Positions 27,861 through 40,141 of a stretch of 64,000 bases of DNA are shown in pieces. The position numbers and the translations under genes were made by a program. Every line of letters begins with the position of its first letter. The first letter of the stretch is position 1. The notes under the pieces were generated by a model. The model had not been told where the DNA came from, searched no databases, and saw only the letters and a list, made by a program, of their open reading frames with translations. The DNA is from Dolomedes plantarius (Eukaryota; Arthropoda; Arachnida; Araneae; Dolomedidae). The stretch lies in assembly GCA_907164885.2 (NCBI GenBank), contig OU015490.1, positions 12,326,966 to 12,390,965 on the forward strand, given 5' to 3'.

Positions 27861-28329
27861 TATATATATTCTACAACATAAAAAACCCTAAAACCCTTTC
27901 AAAATTCTAAATTATTTTTAAGTTTCCTTATACGTAGAATAATTACGTTTTCCGATTTCATTTTAAGAACAAATGTTTCGATTTCGGTAGATACTATACG
28001 ATCCCTGTAAATTTGGAGATAATCTCCTTAGTTATATAAGTTTTGAAAGCCTGGGGATCCAGGTTCCAGCGAATCATTATTCGTTGTATTGTCACATGAC
28101 ACGTCACATGACGAGCCACCTCAAAAGTTTATTTAAGGGGCTGTGGTCAGATGCCCGTACACTCTCCGGATTTCTGTTGGCAAGTAAACATGCTGTAATT
28201 CTTCGAGCAGAATGTGAATAAAATTTGTATTTGTAGAAGTGAAAAAGAGAGATGTGTTTTTGGCTACTACTCCGTATATCCCCGGTGTGGCATGCCGATT
28301 CCGGTCATCATTCCCACGGAGTCGGTATG

Positions 28330-28330
<1 letters not shown>
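27861..28330 (+). repeat. LTR-like repeat, copy 1 (inverse copy at 52084-52545)
   Basis: Matches the reverse complement of 52084-52545 along its length. Shared blocks include GAGATAATCTCCTTAGTTAT and the terminal GCCGATTCCGGTCATCAT. It has TTTATTTAAGG (possible TATA box) and GTGAATAAAATTTG (possible poly(A) signal), in LTR order. Both copies lie between (TA)n tracts. Confidence 0.7.

Positions 28331-28402
<72 letters not shown>
28331..28402. repeat. (TA)n microsatellite
   Basis: About 35 TA units. Confidence 0.97.
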
Positions 28403-28404
<2 letters not shown>

Positions 28405-28529
28405 AAAAGTTCACATTTATTAGAAAAATCACAATTTTATTTACTTGGTTAGGTAATTATCAAAATTGTTACGAAAAATCTAACATTGTAACATTGTCCC
28501 CACTCTCTCTTCCTTAGGTCTTTAGCAAT

Positions 28530-28766
28530 AAGTGATAAGCAAATTTCGAGAGCGAGATCTCTGAGTTAAAGACCGTGGATGGTCTTAAATATGCAATTAT
28601 GTTACTAAATTACTATTACCTGATTTCGCTTAAAAAGCTGTTTATCACCGAGTTTACAACGAAATATAGTAAAAAATTAATTTTCGTATTTATTCGCTAA
28701 TATTGGCGAATTTCGCCTTTATTCGCATCTATTTCGTTAATACGAAAATTACGTTTCCCTATATAC
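28530..28766 (+). repeat. SINE-like repeat body, copy 1 (copy at 46150-46452)
   Basis: Shares CGAGATCTCTGAGTTAAAGA, GACCGTGGATGGTCTTA and the end block TACGAAAATTACGTTTCCCT with 46240-46450. The other copy has a tRNA-like B box upstream; this one begins after that head. Confidence 0.7.
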
Positions 28767-28769
28767 GAG

Positions 28770-28842
28770 TATAATCATCTTTTTCACACTTTAGTTTTAC
28801 CACCATCATCTCGGGCTGTACCTGTTATTGTTAGGCAAAAAT
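28770..28842 (+). repeat. Three-copy dispersed repeat, partial copy 2
   Basis: TTCACACTTTAGTTTTACCA and GGCTGTACCTGTTATTGTTA match the minus strand at 52660-52710. Confidence 0.5.
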
Positions 28843-29120
28843 TGTTAGGTTGGACTCTAAGGAGTGTATGACATTGCTACATTTTGCAGAACGATGCTAC
28901 TTTCAGTGTGCAACGGAATTCAGGAAAAAAAAAATTCCCCAAACATTGTCTTAAAATTCAGGTACGGCTCATACACGCGGCTCTATAAACGAGTAAATAT
29001 GGTAAAATTTTTTATGTCCCTCTGCTTCTTCGTAGAAAGTGGATTTCCAATAATTTATTTTTAGACGCTAACGTAAATGGTAATTGATCCTTCAGAGGAT
29101 ATAAAATGGTATACGAAATG
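28843..29120. other. Unassigned DNA
   Basis: No motif seen. Confidence 0.45.
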
Positions 29121-30074
29121 ATCTCCTGATAAATATATAAGGTGACTGCCTACGTTGAAAATGTCATTTTTTGACTATTTTAGTAAATTTTATTTTTTGT
29201 AAGAATCGTGTAATTAAATCTTTTCTCTTTTAAAAATCGTCTCGATTTTCATTTTACATCAATTAGAAGCAGATTTATAGATATTTTAAAAAACCTCATC
29301 TGCTACAAAATTGAACCGGAAGTTATGTAAATTGAAGCTTCTAGCTTTTTCGATTTTTTTTTTTTTGCAATTGATAAATAATATGCACCATAATGTTGCT
29401 AGTGCACAGATATTACTTTGCTGAAGTTATGTAATTGATTTCTTGATAGAAATTGGAAAATTTGTCATTCACTCTAACATTTGTTTACATTGCTTTTTAA
29501 AACTTTAGATGCGTTTTTCTCAGAATTATGTATTTTAGCACAAATCTCTACCGTTATCATGATATCTCATATAATAATGCATAAAATTTGATGAAATTTT
29601 CAGGACATGTTTTAGATGCTATTGTTAATGATATGACCTACAAAAATTGATGTATAATAAATAGTCTTTTATTTGGGGCTGTTTATATAAAGAAAGGAAT
29701 CACGAATCGGGGAAAATATTCATATTGGAACATAAAATTGTCTGTATTTTTTTTGCATTTTAAAAGTCTCTTAAATTGTAGGTCATTTTGAAGTTAGTTG
29801 TCATGTATATCATGTGTGGAAAGGAAATAAGATAGTAGCATTAGAATTTTGTGCAGAGTGACAGGCGTTTTATCTAAATTCCATTAAAAAATACTTCAAA
29901 GGTGACCTATTTTTAAAAAAGTATGGTATTTACAGGTAAAATTGAGCTCATTTTTTTAATTTTTAAGTGCTATTTTACCATAAGAAAGCAAAAAAGCCTT
30001 AAAAAAATTATTTTTTCAAAAAATTGCTTCCGAACGTAGGCAGTTACCTATATACAAATATATTTATCAGGAGA
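29121..30074. mobile_element. Non-autonomous DNA transposon with nested inverted ends
   Basis: Inner ends: AGGTGACTGCCTACGTT at 29140-29156 pairs with AGGTAACTGCCTACGTT (reverse complement of 30033-30049), one mismatch in 17. ATATA lies directly outside both. An outer pair, CTCCTGATAAATATAT (29122 on) and its inverse at about 30057-30073, adds a second layer. The 0.9-kb inside is AT-rich and non-coding. The end motif resembles that of the dispersed family A-D in shape but is not identical. Confidence 0.75.
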
Positions 30075-30904
30075 AACAACAGATATAATAAAACCTAAAA
30101 GAAATGAATGCGTTTCATAAAGGATTAAAAGAGATTACGATCTATTAACTTAGTTACAGATGTGTTACTTATCGTGATTAAAATTAATTTACTAAGTAAC
30201 TCTTTGTATTTGATTTCTTCAAGACATTTTATCTCCAGTTCTGAGACTGGCCATTAATACGAATAATCGAAATCCTGTCCTAAGAGTATCCAGAAATTGA
30301 AGAATGCAAGCATGCTTTAAAAGTTCGGCATCGAAATGTATCCGTTGAAATAATTTCTAATGCGTTCGGAAATAAGGAACTACCGCTGTTACATTTATTT
30401 TCTTTTACAGACTAATATCATTAGTTCCTGTTAGTCAATACTGGGACTAGTAGCATTTGTAGACGCAGGAAATCGAAAACCGATTTCTATAACTCAAAAG
30501 GAATCGGAAAGATTAAGAAGTACGTTTTCACTTCTCATGCTTATTCATTCGAATTAATTCGTCAAGAAGTAACGTTTACTGACATATTTATTTGAGAATG
30601 TGTATGCCGATAAATTATTTCTTTCCTGTCAGCAGTTTGATCATTAGATTGATTTTGAATACACAATTAAAGGGTTGCATTTTATCGATCAATAAGTAAT
30701 ATCTTACTCAGGAAAAATATTTTATAAATGGATGACGTATTCACTTAACGTATTTTTCATAATACATATATATGAACTATATGATAAATTAATTTCTATC
30801 AGTCTATTGTAACAAACTGAAGAGATTACTTTATATAATTCTAAAACTGAGTGTGACTTTTATATTTTGTGGCATCGAAAAGTTTATTTATAATACTGAG
30901 CATG
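30075..30904. other. AT-rich DNA, no gene recognised
   Basis: Nothing noted. Confidence 0.5.
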
Positions 30905-31471
30905 TACAGGGTACCCGGGCCAAAAGTATCCAAAAGTTATTACTTATTTTTAAGGGACTACCAATTAGAATAGAAAACATAAATTTAAATAGAAAGAACA
31001 ACTTACCAAGTTTTAATATCAATCACAGATTTTGATCATAGTATCATAGATTTCAATGTGTGCACCTCTAGTAGCACGACTAACGTCTAAATGGTAATCC
31101 TATTCTCTGTGTTTCGTAGCATATCAGGAGGTATTAGACTATTTTGCTTGGGGATTCATTAAATACGTTGTGTATCAACAAAAATTGAAACTGTGGATGA
31201 GTTGAAGAAGCGTATCATTCAAGCAATTAATGTAATAACTACTGATATGTTACGAAACACTTGGAGAGAACTGCATTACCATTTAGACGTTTGTTGTGCT
31301 ACAAAAGGTGCACACCATAGATATCTATGATACTATGATCGAAATCTATGATCGATATTAAAACTTTGTGAGATGTTCTTTCTATTTCAATATATATTTT
31401 TTTTATTCTAATGGGTAGTTCAGTAAAAATAAGTCATAACTTTTGGATACTTTTAGCCCGAACACTCTGTA
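30905..31471 (+). mobile_element. Tc1/mariner-group derivative with inverted duplication of its 3' end
   Basis: The ends are TACAGGGTACCCGGGCCAAA and, reverse-complemented, TACAGAGTGTTCGGGCTAAA, both followed by AGTATCCAAAAGTTAT. TA is at each edge. Each arm is about 230 bp. The inner portion of both arms encodes the same transposase C-terminus, with ATGTTACGAAACAC and ACCATTTAGACGTT in the right arm and their inverse in the left. Only ~100 bp between the arms is single copy. The architecture is the same as the element at 26771-27551, but the family is different. Confidence 0.82.
31140..31325 (+). pseudogene. Transposase C-terminal fragment
   Basis: Plus-strand reading gives DYFAWGFIKYVVY, then in another frame TKIETVDELKKRIIQAIN, VITTDMLRNTWRELHY and HLDVCCATKGAH. 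That is the region after the third catalytic Asp in Tc1/mariner-group transposases of the WG(F/Y)-K type. One frameshift. No catalytic residue remains. Confidence 0.7.
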
Positions 31472-31499
31472 TTTGCACTGTTCAAAGATAGCACAGGAA

Positions 31500-32415
31500 T
31501 TAATCAGGATTGGAGAAAAAAAAAATGTGTATCAGAGCGTGGGCAATAAAGTTTTGGTTGCTTGACTGTGGTCACCACGCTGGAAATTATTACAAAATCC
31601 ATGATATGACAAAAATGATATAAGATTAAAAGTGCGAGAAATTTCTGAGGCTATTGGCATTTCAATCGAACACTTACATATTTTACATGAATATTTAGAT
31701 ATGAGACAGCTAACGGCAACGTGGGTGTATGTTTGCTAATAATCGAACAGAAACATTAAAAAGGTTACATTTGAAAGGACTATTTGCAGTTGTAAAAAAA
31801 ATCCAGATGAATTTCTCCATTGTTCCGCAACAGTTCATGAAACATGATACATCACTTCCAGCTAGAAACAAAAGAACAGTTGGTTGAAGCAGGTGAACCT
31901 GCAGAAAAGAGAGTAAATTTTTCCACCTGCAGGAAATATTATAGCGACTGTTTATTTGGGTCGGCTATGGTAAAATCTTTATTGAGAACATGAAAAAGGG
32001 TAAAACAATCACCGGAGTGTATTATGCCCCTTTACAGGATCCTTTGAATAGTGAAACAAAGACCAAAATGCCCCATTTAACAAAACAAAAAAGAAGGTTA
32101 TTTTCCATCATGACGATGTTCCGGCTCATTCATCTGAGATTGCGATAGCAAAACTGTTAGAATCAAACAACAAACTTTTTCCGCACCTTCCGTATTATCT
32201 AGATTTGATCTCTCCGTACTACAATTTTTTCCGTCTAAAAATATTCTTGAAGCGCAGAAATTTAAATACAATTCAGAAGTGATTCATGAAATAATCGTGT
32301 ATTGTGTAAAGTTGGAGAAATCTAACGTTACGGAGGGGTTAAAAAAAGCTTGAAAATCATTAGATAAACCGAATCGAACTTCAGGGAGGTAATGTAGAAA
32401 AATAATTTTTTTTAA
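31500..32415 (+). pseudogene. Mariner transposase, heavily decayed
   Basis: Scattered in-order matches to mariner transposase lie on the plus strand: VREISEAIGISIEHLHILHE (second DNA-binding helix), ATVHET (the first catalytic Asp position now His), KGKTITGVYYAPL, FHHDDVPAHSSEIA (second Asp) and PYYLDLISPYYNFF (third Asp). Many frameshifts and stops occur. TIRs were not identified. The hits follow each other at the spacing of an intact gene, so this is a once full-length copy. Confidence 0.8.
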
Positions 32416-32533
32416 AATGCCGTTTTCATTATTTTTGCAGATACATATCAAAACAAGAATTAATACTTACTTTCTAAACACATCATCGACTGTCTTAGAA
32501 TAATATATGATAATAAAGAAGACACATTATATA

Positions 32534-33971
32534 TACCCTGCTAGCCATTAAAATTGCAATACCAGGAAATTTCAATACCAGGCAAATAACAAAACTTTAC
32601 TCATTGTACGTGTACAGCATAGTAGGAAGAAAACATGATTAAATTTGTAGGCAGTTTGGGGGTATACAGGGTCCAAAATTAGTACACATAGCTGCTGCCT
32701 CTTGCAGCTCTCCGGCTATAACCCGGTTAGACCTGGAGTCGAACTGGGCTTGGATGACATATACGGGCAAGTCATTCCATTCTGCTTCAATTATATGCCA
32801 CACTTCATCAATCATAGTCGCTGGAGAGTGGTGGCTGCCCATTCTCTCAGCAACCCATGACCGGGTGTTTACAATGGGTGAGAGATCTGGAGAACGTGTT
32901 GGCCAGGGCAACAGTCGAAAACTTTCTGTGTTGAGGAAGTCAGAACACAATGGGCAAAATGCGGTCTTGTGTTACTTTGTTAAAAGCTGACGTCTCCGAG
33001 ACCTCGAAGATAGGGCACAGCCACTGGCCTTAAGATCCGAGAAATGTAACCTATGCTGTTCAGATTACCGACGACGCGAACAAGAGGGGTTCGTGTCGTG
33101 TACCCAAAGGCTTCCCATACCATCACACAGGGTGAAGGGTCCGTATGACGATATCGTATGCAAGCAAGCCACGTGAGTTCTCCTAGGTGCCACCATACAC
33201 GTATACGTCCTTTATGATGCTGCACGCAGAACTGGGACTCGTCTGAAAAGACGGCGTGGAGCCACTATTGTATCCAGTTTTGTCGTTGGGCGCAACAGTG
33301 TCGCCGCGCGTCTCTGTATTACAATCTGAAGGAAAGCCGTGATAATGGTGACCGTGCAGACAGTCCGTGCTGCTCCAGACGTCATCGCACTGTCTGTTCG
33401 AATACTTGTCCTGCTGCAAACAAATCCATTTCCCGACTGAAGGTCCGTTATGTGGCTGTACGATCCTGCAAGGCCGACATGACAACATGTCTGTCGTCTC
33501 GGGCGTTAACGGCGGGAGGTTATTGAGATCCTTCATTGCTTTCAGTATGACCCTCTTGAATTCATAGTTTCCATATTCGCATGACAGTCGTTTAATTTTG
33601 ACCAATGCTAGTAGGACTACCACAGAACAATAAACGAAACTGTCCATAGGCCACCATACTGCCGCTGTCGAAGTCCTACACGTTCTGGCAGACGTTTCTC
33701 GTTCTTATAAGAGCCAAAACACGATCATCTCACAAAACAACCAACACTCGAATGCGATTTGTGAATGAGCAATCCGCTGCGTAACTTTCCTTTTATACGG
33801 AGTTTGAGATAACGTTTCTCCCTCCTGCGCCGTTCGATTGCTCTTAAATGCTAATAATTTGCATATCCCAGCATCTTCTTTTCATGCGAATATGACGTTT
33901 GTATCATCCCTCCTTCATGGTGTTCCAATGACCAGCGGTTTAAATTTGCGGTTTTATTGGCCAGCAGTGTA
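32534..33971 (-). mobile_element. Tc1-like element, decayed
   Basis: TIRs: TACCCTGCTAGCCATTAAAA on the left and TACACTGCTGGCCAATAAAA (reverse complement) on the right, with TA edges. 1,438 bp, a usual Tc1 length. The right edge abuts a CATATA-type microsatellite that also borders the Tigger element. Confidence 0.85.
32639..33660 (-). pseudogene. Tc1-like transposase, multiply frameshifted
   Basis: In minus-strand order: AVFSDESQFCVQHHKGRIRV with the first catalytic Asp (near 33255-33200), VWWHLGELTWLACIRYRHTD, CVMVWEAFGYTTRTPLV, PYLRGL, then FRLLPWPTRSPDLSPI and WVAERMG. The Glu after SPDLSPI is not visible (SPDLSPIVNTRSW), and the second Asp block is damaged. The tail DEVWHIIEAEWNDLPVYVIQ fits Tc1. 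Upstream sequence to ~33800 holds the worn N-terminal half. Confidence 0.8.
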
Positions 33972-33991
33972 CGAGTACATATATAATCGTG

Positions 33992-34027
<36 letters not shown>

Positions 34028-34113
34028 CATATATATATACATATATATATATATACATATACATATATATACATATATATATATACATATACATATATAT
34101 ACATATATATATA
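33972..34113. repeat. (CATATA)n/(TA)n microsatellite
   Basis: Compound tract; the same pattern resumes at 37002 on the far side of the Tigger element. Confidence 0.95.
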
Positions 34114-34360
34114 TACAGTTGGTTCTCTGTTTAACGACTTTCAGGGGACCGTGAAAAATCGTCCTTAAGTAGAGATCGTCCTTAAACAGAATTTGTGAAA
34201 AAATAACATTTCCCTTCACACTTTACAGGCTTAGGACTGTCAATATATTTCTTAATATATTAGCGTGTTTAAAAATGTTATTTTTATTATCATCATTATT
34301 TTATTCACAAAAAGTTATTTAAAATTACATTGAAAAAAAGAGTACAAACAATACAATAAA

Positions 34361-36600
34361 TTACGTTTTAAAAAATTCAAAAAGTGTTGATTGCTTCATT
34401 CGCCTTGTTTTCGTTATTCTCTTTTCCAGATTTTCTAAAATGTTAAATGAGTCACCTTTCATTTTCGATGTAATATAGCGTCGGAGAACATCTAGAGCAG
34501 AAATTGCATCTGTGTAAAACTGTGGCAGTGTCTCGATTTCCGTGTTTTCAACTTCACCTTCATCGACTGACACTGTGTTTTCGTTTACAATATCTTCATA
34601 AATTTGTTCTACATTTCTGAAATCTGTTGTTAAAACATATTTATCACAATTGTAGGAATCTTGAATTGAAACATGATCATCTTCAACTAGACTTCTCCAT
34701 TCTTCAGGGGTAATGTCATCTTCGTTGATTTCTACATCCGTACTTTGCAGTTCCACTACAAGTTCTTTGTGAATTCCAGCAAAGCGAAAGCAGTTTTTTA
34801 TTGTGGATGAAGAAACTTCTTTCCATTCTCATGTTATCATGTGCATTGCTTCCAAGATTGTAAATTTTCTAATTTTTATACTGTCAGCCGCATTGTTTAT
34901 TAATTTACTAATTAAAGACTTTCTGTAGTATGCTTTCACACTGCGAATGATACCCAGGTCTAATGGCTGCAACTTGCTAATGCAATTAGCTAGTAAGAAA
35001 TGGATAGTCAAATTTGTAAGTCCAGGGATATTTGGAGTATGTGTTAGCGTACATGTTAAAAACATGCACGTCAACAATTCTTATAATTTATATTTAAATA
35101 TCAGAGTTTAAAATGTGCAGTAAAAGCTATGTTAAAAAAGGTATACGCTAAAACCACTAAAGTTCTTCAAAATCATGTATAGACGACAAGACTTTTTAAA
35201 CAATAACTAAAAGTTTATTCATTTGAAAAACTGGTTAAGAATTAGTTAAAAACAACAATATCAACATCTTTCTTCTTACTCATAATACTGGGGTTTTCTT
35301 TAAATAAATTTTAAAACAAACAATATATTTTATCGTACTGTGATGGACTATCACAAGAATTAATCTATAACTAATACAAAACGTCTTACTCTAGATAGGC
35401 TTGATACTTCATCCCAATCAGCCAATGTATCCTTGATGTCGTGATGCCCGATGCCGTGATGCCCTTTCCCCGAAAGTGTTCGCTGCTTATATACACTTAA
35501 CAAAACAGATTTACATCACTTCACTTGAAAAAACTATCGGCTGGTAACTGAAGATTTGTGTTTAATTATGATGTATGGCAGATTGCCAGACATGACGTAA
35601 TCTAAACGAAACTTACGTCGTTGATTCGGTTTAATTGAATCGCCTTTAACTTGAATCGGCTTAAAAAAATGGACGTGCAGAATATGACGTCAAACTTCGG
35701 AAAGGCAAGTAATTATTGAATCTTCATATTGGTTCATATTGCTAACAGTATGTGCAGTGCATCGGTCGATTAAAAGTAAAACTTTTCTCTTTTCTCGATG
35801 CATTTTTGCATCAAATTTTCTAATCCAGTCAATAAATATTTGTGATGTCATCCACGCTTTATTGTTATTGCGGTACTCACAAGGTTTCCTGGTGATATTC
35901 TTAAAACACCTTGGTTGCTTTGATTTGCCTATAACTAGTGGTGGAAATTTCTCAGATCCATCCGAATTAGTGCACAGTAAAACAGTCAAACGTTCCTTAC
36001 TGTGTTTTCCACCAAAACACTTTTCGCCCATATACGTTAAGGTTTTATTAGGCACCATATTGTAGAATAGGCCCGTATCATCTGCATTGAATATGTTCTT
36101 CTCGTCATATCCATCTAATATCCCCTTCAGCACTATTTTCTATTCATCCACTATTTTTTCATCTACGGAGCCACTTTCGCCAGATATGCTTTTAAATACA
36201 AGCCCGTATCTTTCTTTGAACTTTGTTAGCCAACCAGCCGAAGCCTGAAAATTTTGCATTCCTAACTTTTCTTCCAGAATAATAGCATTTTCTTTAAATA
36301 TCACTCCGGAAATTGGAATGTTAGATGCTCTTGCTTGATGAAACCATTGCAGGACTGCCTTCTCAAACTCTTCTGATCGGCCACATTGAATTTTCTGCCG
36401 TTTGGATTTGGATCCCAAAACAAATTTTTGTACTGCTTCAAGAATTTTCTCTTTACTTGCTAAAATGCCTTTGAGAGTAGACTCGGGTAGCTGAAATTGT
36501 CTTGCGAATTGGACTTTTGTTATTCCAACACTTTCTTCCCAGTTTTCAATAATTTTCACTTTTTCGTGTAGAGTAAGATGCTTTCGCTTTCATGCCATTT
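34361..36600 (-). pseudogene. Tigger transposase (HTH_CENPB + DDE_1), lightly damaged
   Basis: The reading frame on the minus strand runs from an ATG near 36600 to the stop at 34361. The CENP-B-type DNA-binding part includes VKIIENWEESVGITKVQFAR and LQWFHQARASNIPISG. The DDE_1 domain keeps the three acidic positions: IFNADDTGLFY, LLLIDRCTAH and LQPLDLGIIRSVK. The C-terminus ends STLFEFFKT, as is usual for Tigger. Damage consists of a TGA at codon 3, a TAG at 36140-36142, a TGA at about 34829 and the insertion at 35044-35746. All pieces are in one frame when the insertion and one 8-bp repeat are disregarded (711 bp, a multiple of 3). This is a young copy, inactive as it stands. Confidence 0.9.
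35044..35746 (-). mobile_element. 703-bp insertion with 8-bp target duplication (hAT-like)
   Basis: AGTATGTG occurs immediately left (35036-35043) and right (35747-35754). The insertion starts TTAGCGTACATG and ends CATATTGCTAAC, giving short inverted ends. It cuts the Tigger ORF between Thr and Pro of CTAHT/PNIPG. An 8-bp duplication is typical of hAT and also of P elements. The minus strand has GTATATAAGC and AATAAACTTTTAG, so a promoter and poly(A) site may be carried, but there is no ORF of note. Confidence 0.88.
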
Positions 36601-37001
36601 TGCTCTGCTCACCTCGTATTCGTACTGGAATGAGCTCCTTCCACACCCGCACTAAGAAATTCGATCCACCAGGGAAGAATGTTCCATCTTCCGAGAAACA
36701 GTAATCCTCCCCCCCCCCTCCTCTCCCGGTTTTTTCCACTGCAACAAGTCTATGATTGCAACAAACATAAAGGAAATTCTGGGTCTGTTATTGAAACCAA
36801 ACTCCCCCACAGAAAGTAACCCTCCTGTAAATAAAATGTTGAAGAAAAAGTTTATCATTTAAGAAAAAATCGTCGTTAAATAGAAACAAAATCGTCGTTA
36901 AATAGAATTTTTTTACGTCGGAGGGACCGGGACCGGGAAATATCGTCTTTAAATAGAGATCGTCGTTAAGTAGAGCGTCGTTAAACAGAGAACCAACTGT
37001 A

Positions 37002-37046
37002 TATACATATACATATATATACATATATATATATATACATATACAT

Positions 37047-37107
<61 letters not shown>
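37002..37107. repeat. (CATATA)n/(TA)n microsatellite
   Basis: Right part of the tract split by Tigger. Confidence 0.95.
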
Positions 37108-37110
<3 letters not shown>

Positions 37111-37129
37111 CACTATGACATTTCCTCAC

Positions 37130-37235
37130 ATGACCGGAAGGGTCTGGCGACGAGGATGTTGGCTTCAAATCCAAGGGTTCGAGGTTTAGTTCCCGATGCT
37201 GACCTGTGGTTGTAAGTGGTGCATACTCCAAGTAT
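37130..37235 (+). repeat. Possible tRNA-derived SINE fragment
   Basis: GGCTTCAAATCCAAGGGTTC then GAGGTTTAGTTCCCGATGC resembles a tRNA anticodon-loop-to-T-arm segment with a B-box-like sequence. The A box is unclear. Confidence 0.35.
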
Positions 37236-38036
<801 letters not shown>

Positions 38037-39755
38037 GAATACCCCCCCCCCCGCCCCATCTAAAATGGATTGGATCCGAGGCCGTCGACTCCAAGACACT
38101 CCAGATAGTGAGAACATGAAAATTTGTAGTTTGAATATTAGGTTGGAGGTGGCTCGAAAATCACAAATTCTTATGTTAAAATGTACAATTGAAAGGCATA
38201 ATAGTAAGAAAAATGGCATAATTTTAAAAACAAATAGCTGGAGTAAAATAAAAATGGAATGGTACACTTAAATGAAAACACTAACAACAACTCATGTAAA
38301 GATGTTCCAAATACAAATACAAGTAAAAAAAAAAAGCATGTCTCAGTCCCTGACATGTGTCAGAGTCTGAAAGTGTTCAGAGTCCAGGACGGGTGCAGTT
38401 CAACTTGTTATAAAAACACAAAGTAATTATTAGTCACAGTCTTAGTCGTTGAATAATGTTTTGTTCTTTTGGAGATCTCCTGGGTTGTAGTCACTTTTTT
38501 AGAAAAATAATGTTCTTTGTTGTTTATTATTATTACGTTCGACATTAGTTATGGACTTACAAATTCCAACAATTGACACTAACATTCAATTATTGTGAAG
38601 AAATAAAAAAAAGCAAGACAATACAAACATAAATTTGAGGTATGTGACCTGTTGTGAGTACATCCTCGTGAGCATTTACCAAAGGGAAGGTACTTCCAAC
38701 CTGAAACTCAAGTTGAGCAAATTGCACAAAATGAAAAGGGGCAGGCAAGTTTCTCAAACATGAGAGGGAAAAGCAACTGTTCAAAGGGAACATTTGAAAG
38801 TGTGAAGAGACAAGGAGGACAGTGAGTGGAAACCCCAGTATAAAAATCAATAATATTTATCTAGTACATAGCATTTTTCATATAAAATGTAGTAAGCTTC
38901 AAAAAGTTAAAAACAAATGTGAGTTTCACTTATACTCACCGGGTTTCAAAATTAACTGGGATGGAGATAGGACAGGAATGCTAAAATAGAAAGATTAAGG
39001 ATACCTGAATGACTTTCATATTGGCGACTTAAATGATCATTTCACTACTTAATTTTCTTTTTCGATTTTTAATTTTCTTCTGAAATATTTCGTAATTATC
39101 ATCATGTTCGACAATTATTTTGGCAGTGTTCATTTTGCTTTTACTTTTACAATACTAGAAAATTACAAAAATAATATAATAACTGACCTGCTTAAAGCAC
39201 CAACTTTTTTTGCATAAAATACAATACTAAACAAGAACTTTTTTGAATGTAAAGCACTCTGATGGTAACTTGAAAATTTGTTTTTATGAGCCTCTTTGAT
39301 TTCAGAGCAGCGTTCTGCGTTCACCCTGAAATCGTAATTATTTCCTTGAAATTGAATGTTTTGATGACTGTCGCTCACATATATAAGAAGTTGAATCACT
39401 TCTTGAAGGCCTAGTTGAATCGGATGCTGCAGAACTGGTACTTTACACAAAGATGGCGTAGTCCGAGACGGGAAAAAAATGGTGAGGTCAGGCGGGAAAC
39501 AGAATTCGAAAACGAAACTGGAACGAACTGGAACAATGACATCTTTACTTGTTTCGATGTAGTCGACTTCTATAGCAATTCCATGGTGTTGGATGAGGAA
39601 AGTTTTAGCTTTGGTCATTTCAAGCTGGTTAATTCAGGAACGCATGCGGGATTCGAAACCAAAAGTCCTGTAGAGCAAAGACGTCCTCACTTTCTCAAAA
39701 TGCAGTCGTAATTTCCGTTGTATTTCTTAAAAGGTCAACATCCTGTCGAGCTCTC

Positions 39756-40061
39756 TGAAATGTCCGGATGGACATCTCATGAAAATGCAGCTTACATCGT
39801 GGCCGGAAAATAATAAAATCAGCTTCAGGAACAAACTAATTTATTAAACAGTAAATCAAAACATCTTACTCACTTCGAGCCAGTCCAGCGTCTCCCGCAA
39901 AGAACGACAAATTAGAATTAGGTCAGAGAGGTTGGCAGAATTGGCAGAGGAAGTTAGTATGTGGGAAGGCGAAGCGTTTACGCCAAGACAAGAAGGATGG
40001 GTTACCAGAACAGAGATGAAGTACAGAATGGGCGATTATAGGTAGTTAGTAATATTATCAC

Positions 40062-40062
<1 letters not shown>
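39756..40062 (-). repeat. 5' LTR of the deleted gypsy element
   Basis: Same ends as the partner LTR; 307 bp. The minus-strand sequence that follows it begins GAGAGCTCGACAGGATG, also shared with the plus-strand element. Confidence 0.9.

Positions 40063-40140
<78 letters not shown>
40063..40140. repeat. (TA)n microsatellite
   Basis: TA tract with one TGTA interruption; right flank of the deleted gypsy element. Confidence 0.96.

Positions 40141-40141
<1 letters not shown>

Larger units (their letters stand above)
34114..37001 (-). mobile_element. pogo/Tigger element interrupted by a 703-bp insertion
   Basis: The TIRs begin CAGTTGGTTCTCTGTTTAAC after TA (34114-34115) and, reverse-complemented, at 36999 before TA (37000-37001). 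Sub-terminal AGAGATCGTCC and AGAGATCGTCG repeats occur in both ends. Without the insertion and its duplicated 8 bp the element is 2,177 bp, normal for Tigger. It sits inside a CATATA/TA microsatellite. Confidence 0.93.

Noticed and set aside
39163..39711. Two overlapping ORFs of 151 and 98 codons on opposite strands
   Set aside because: They lie in the leader of the deleted gypsy element, which is non-coding in the better-preserved copy.
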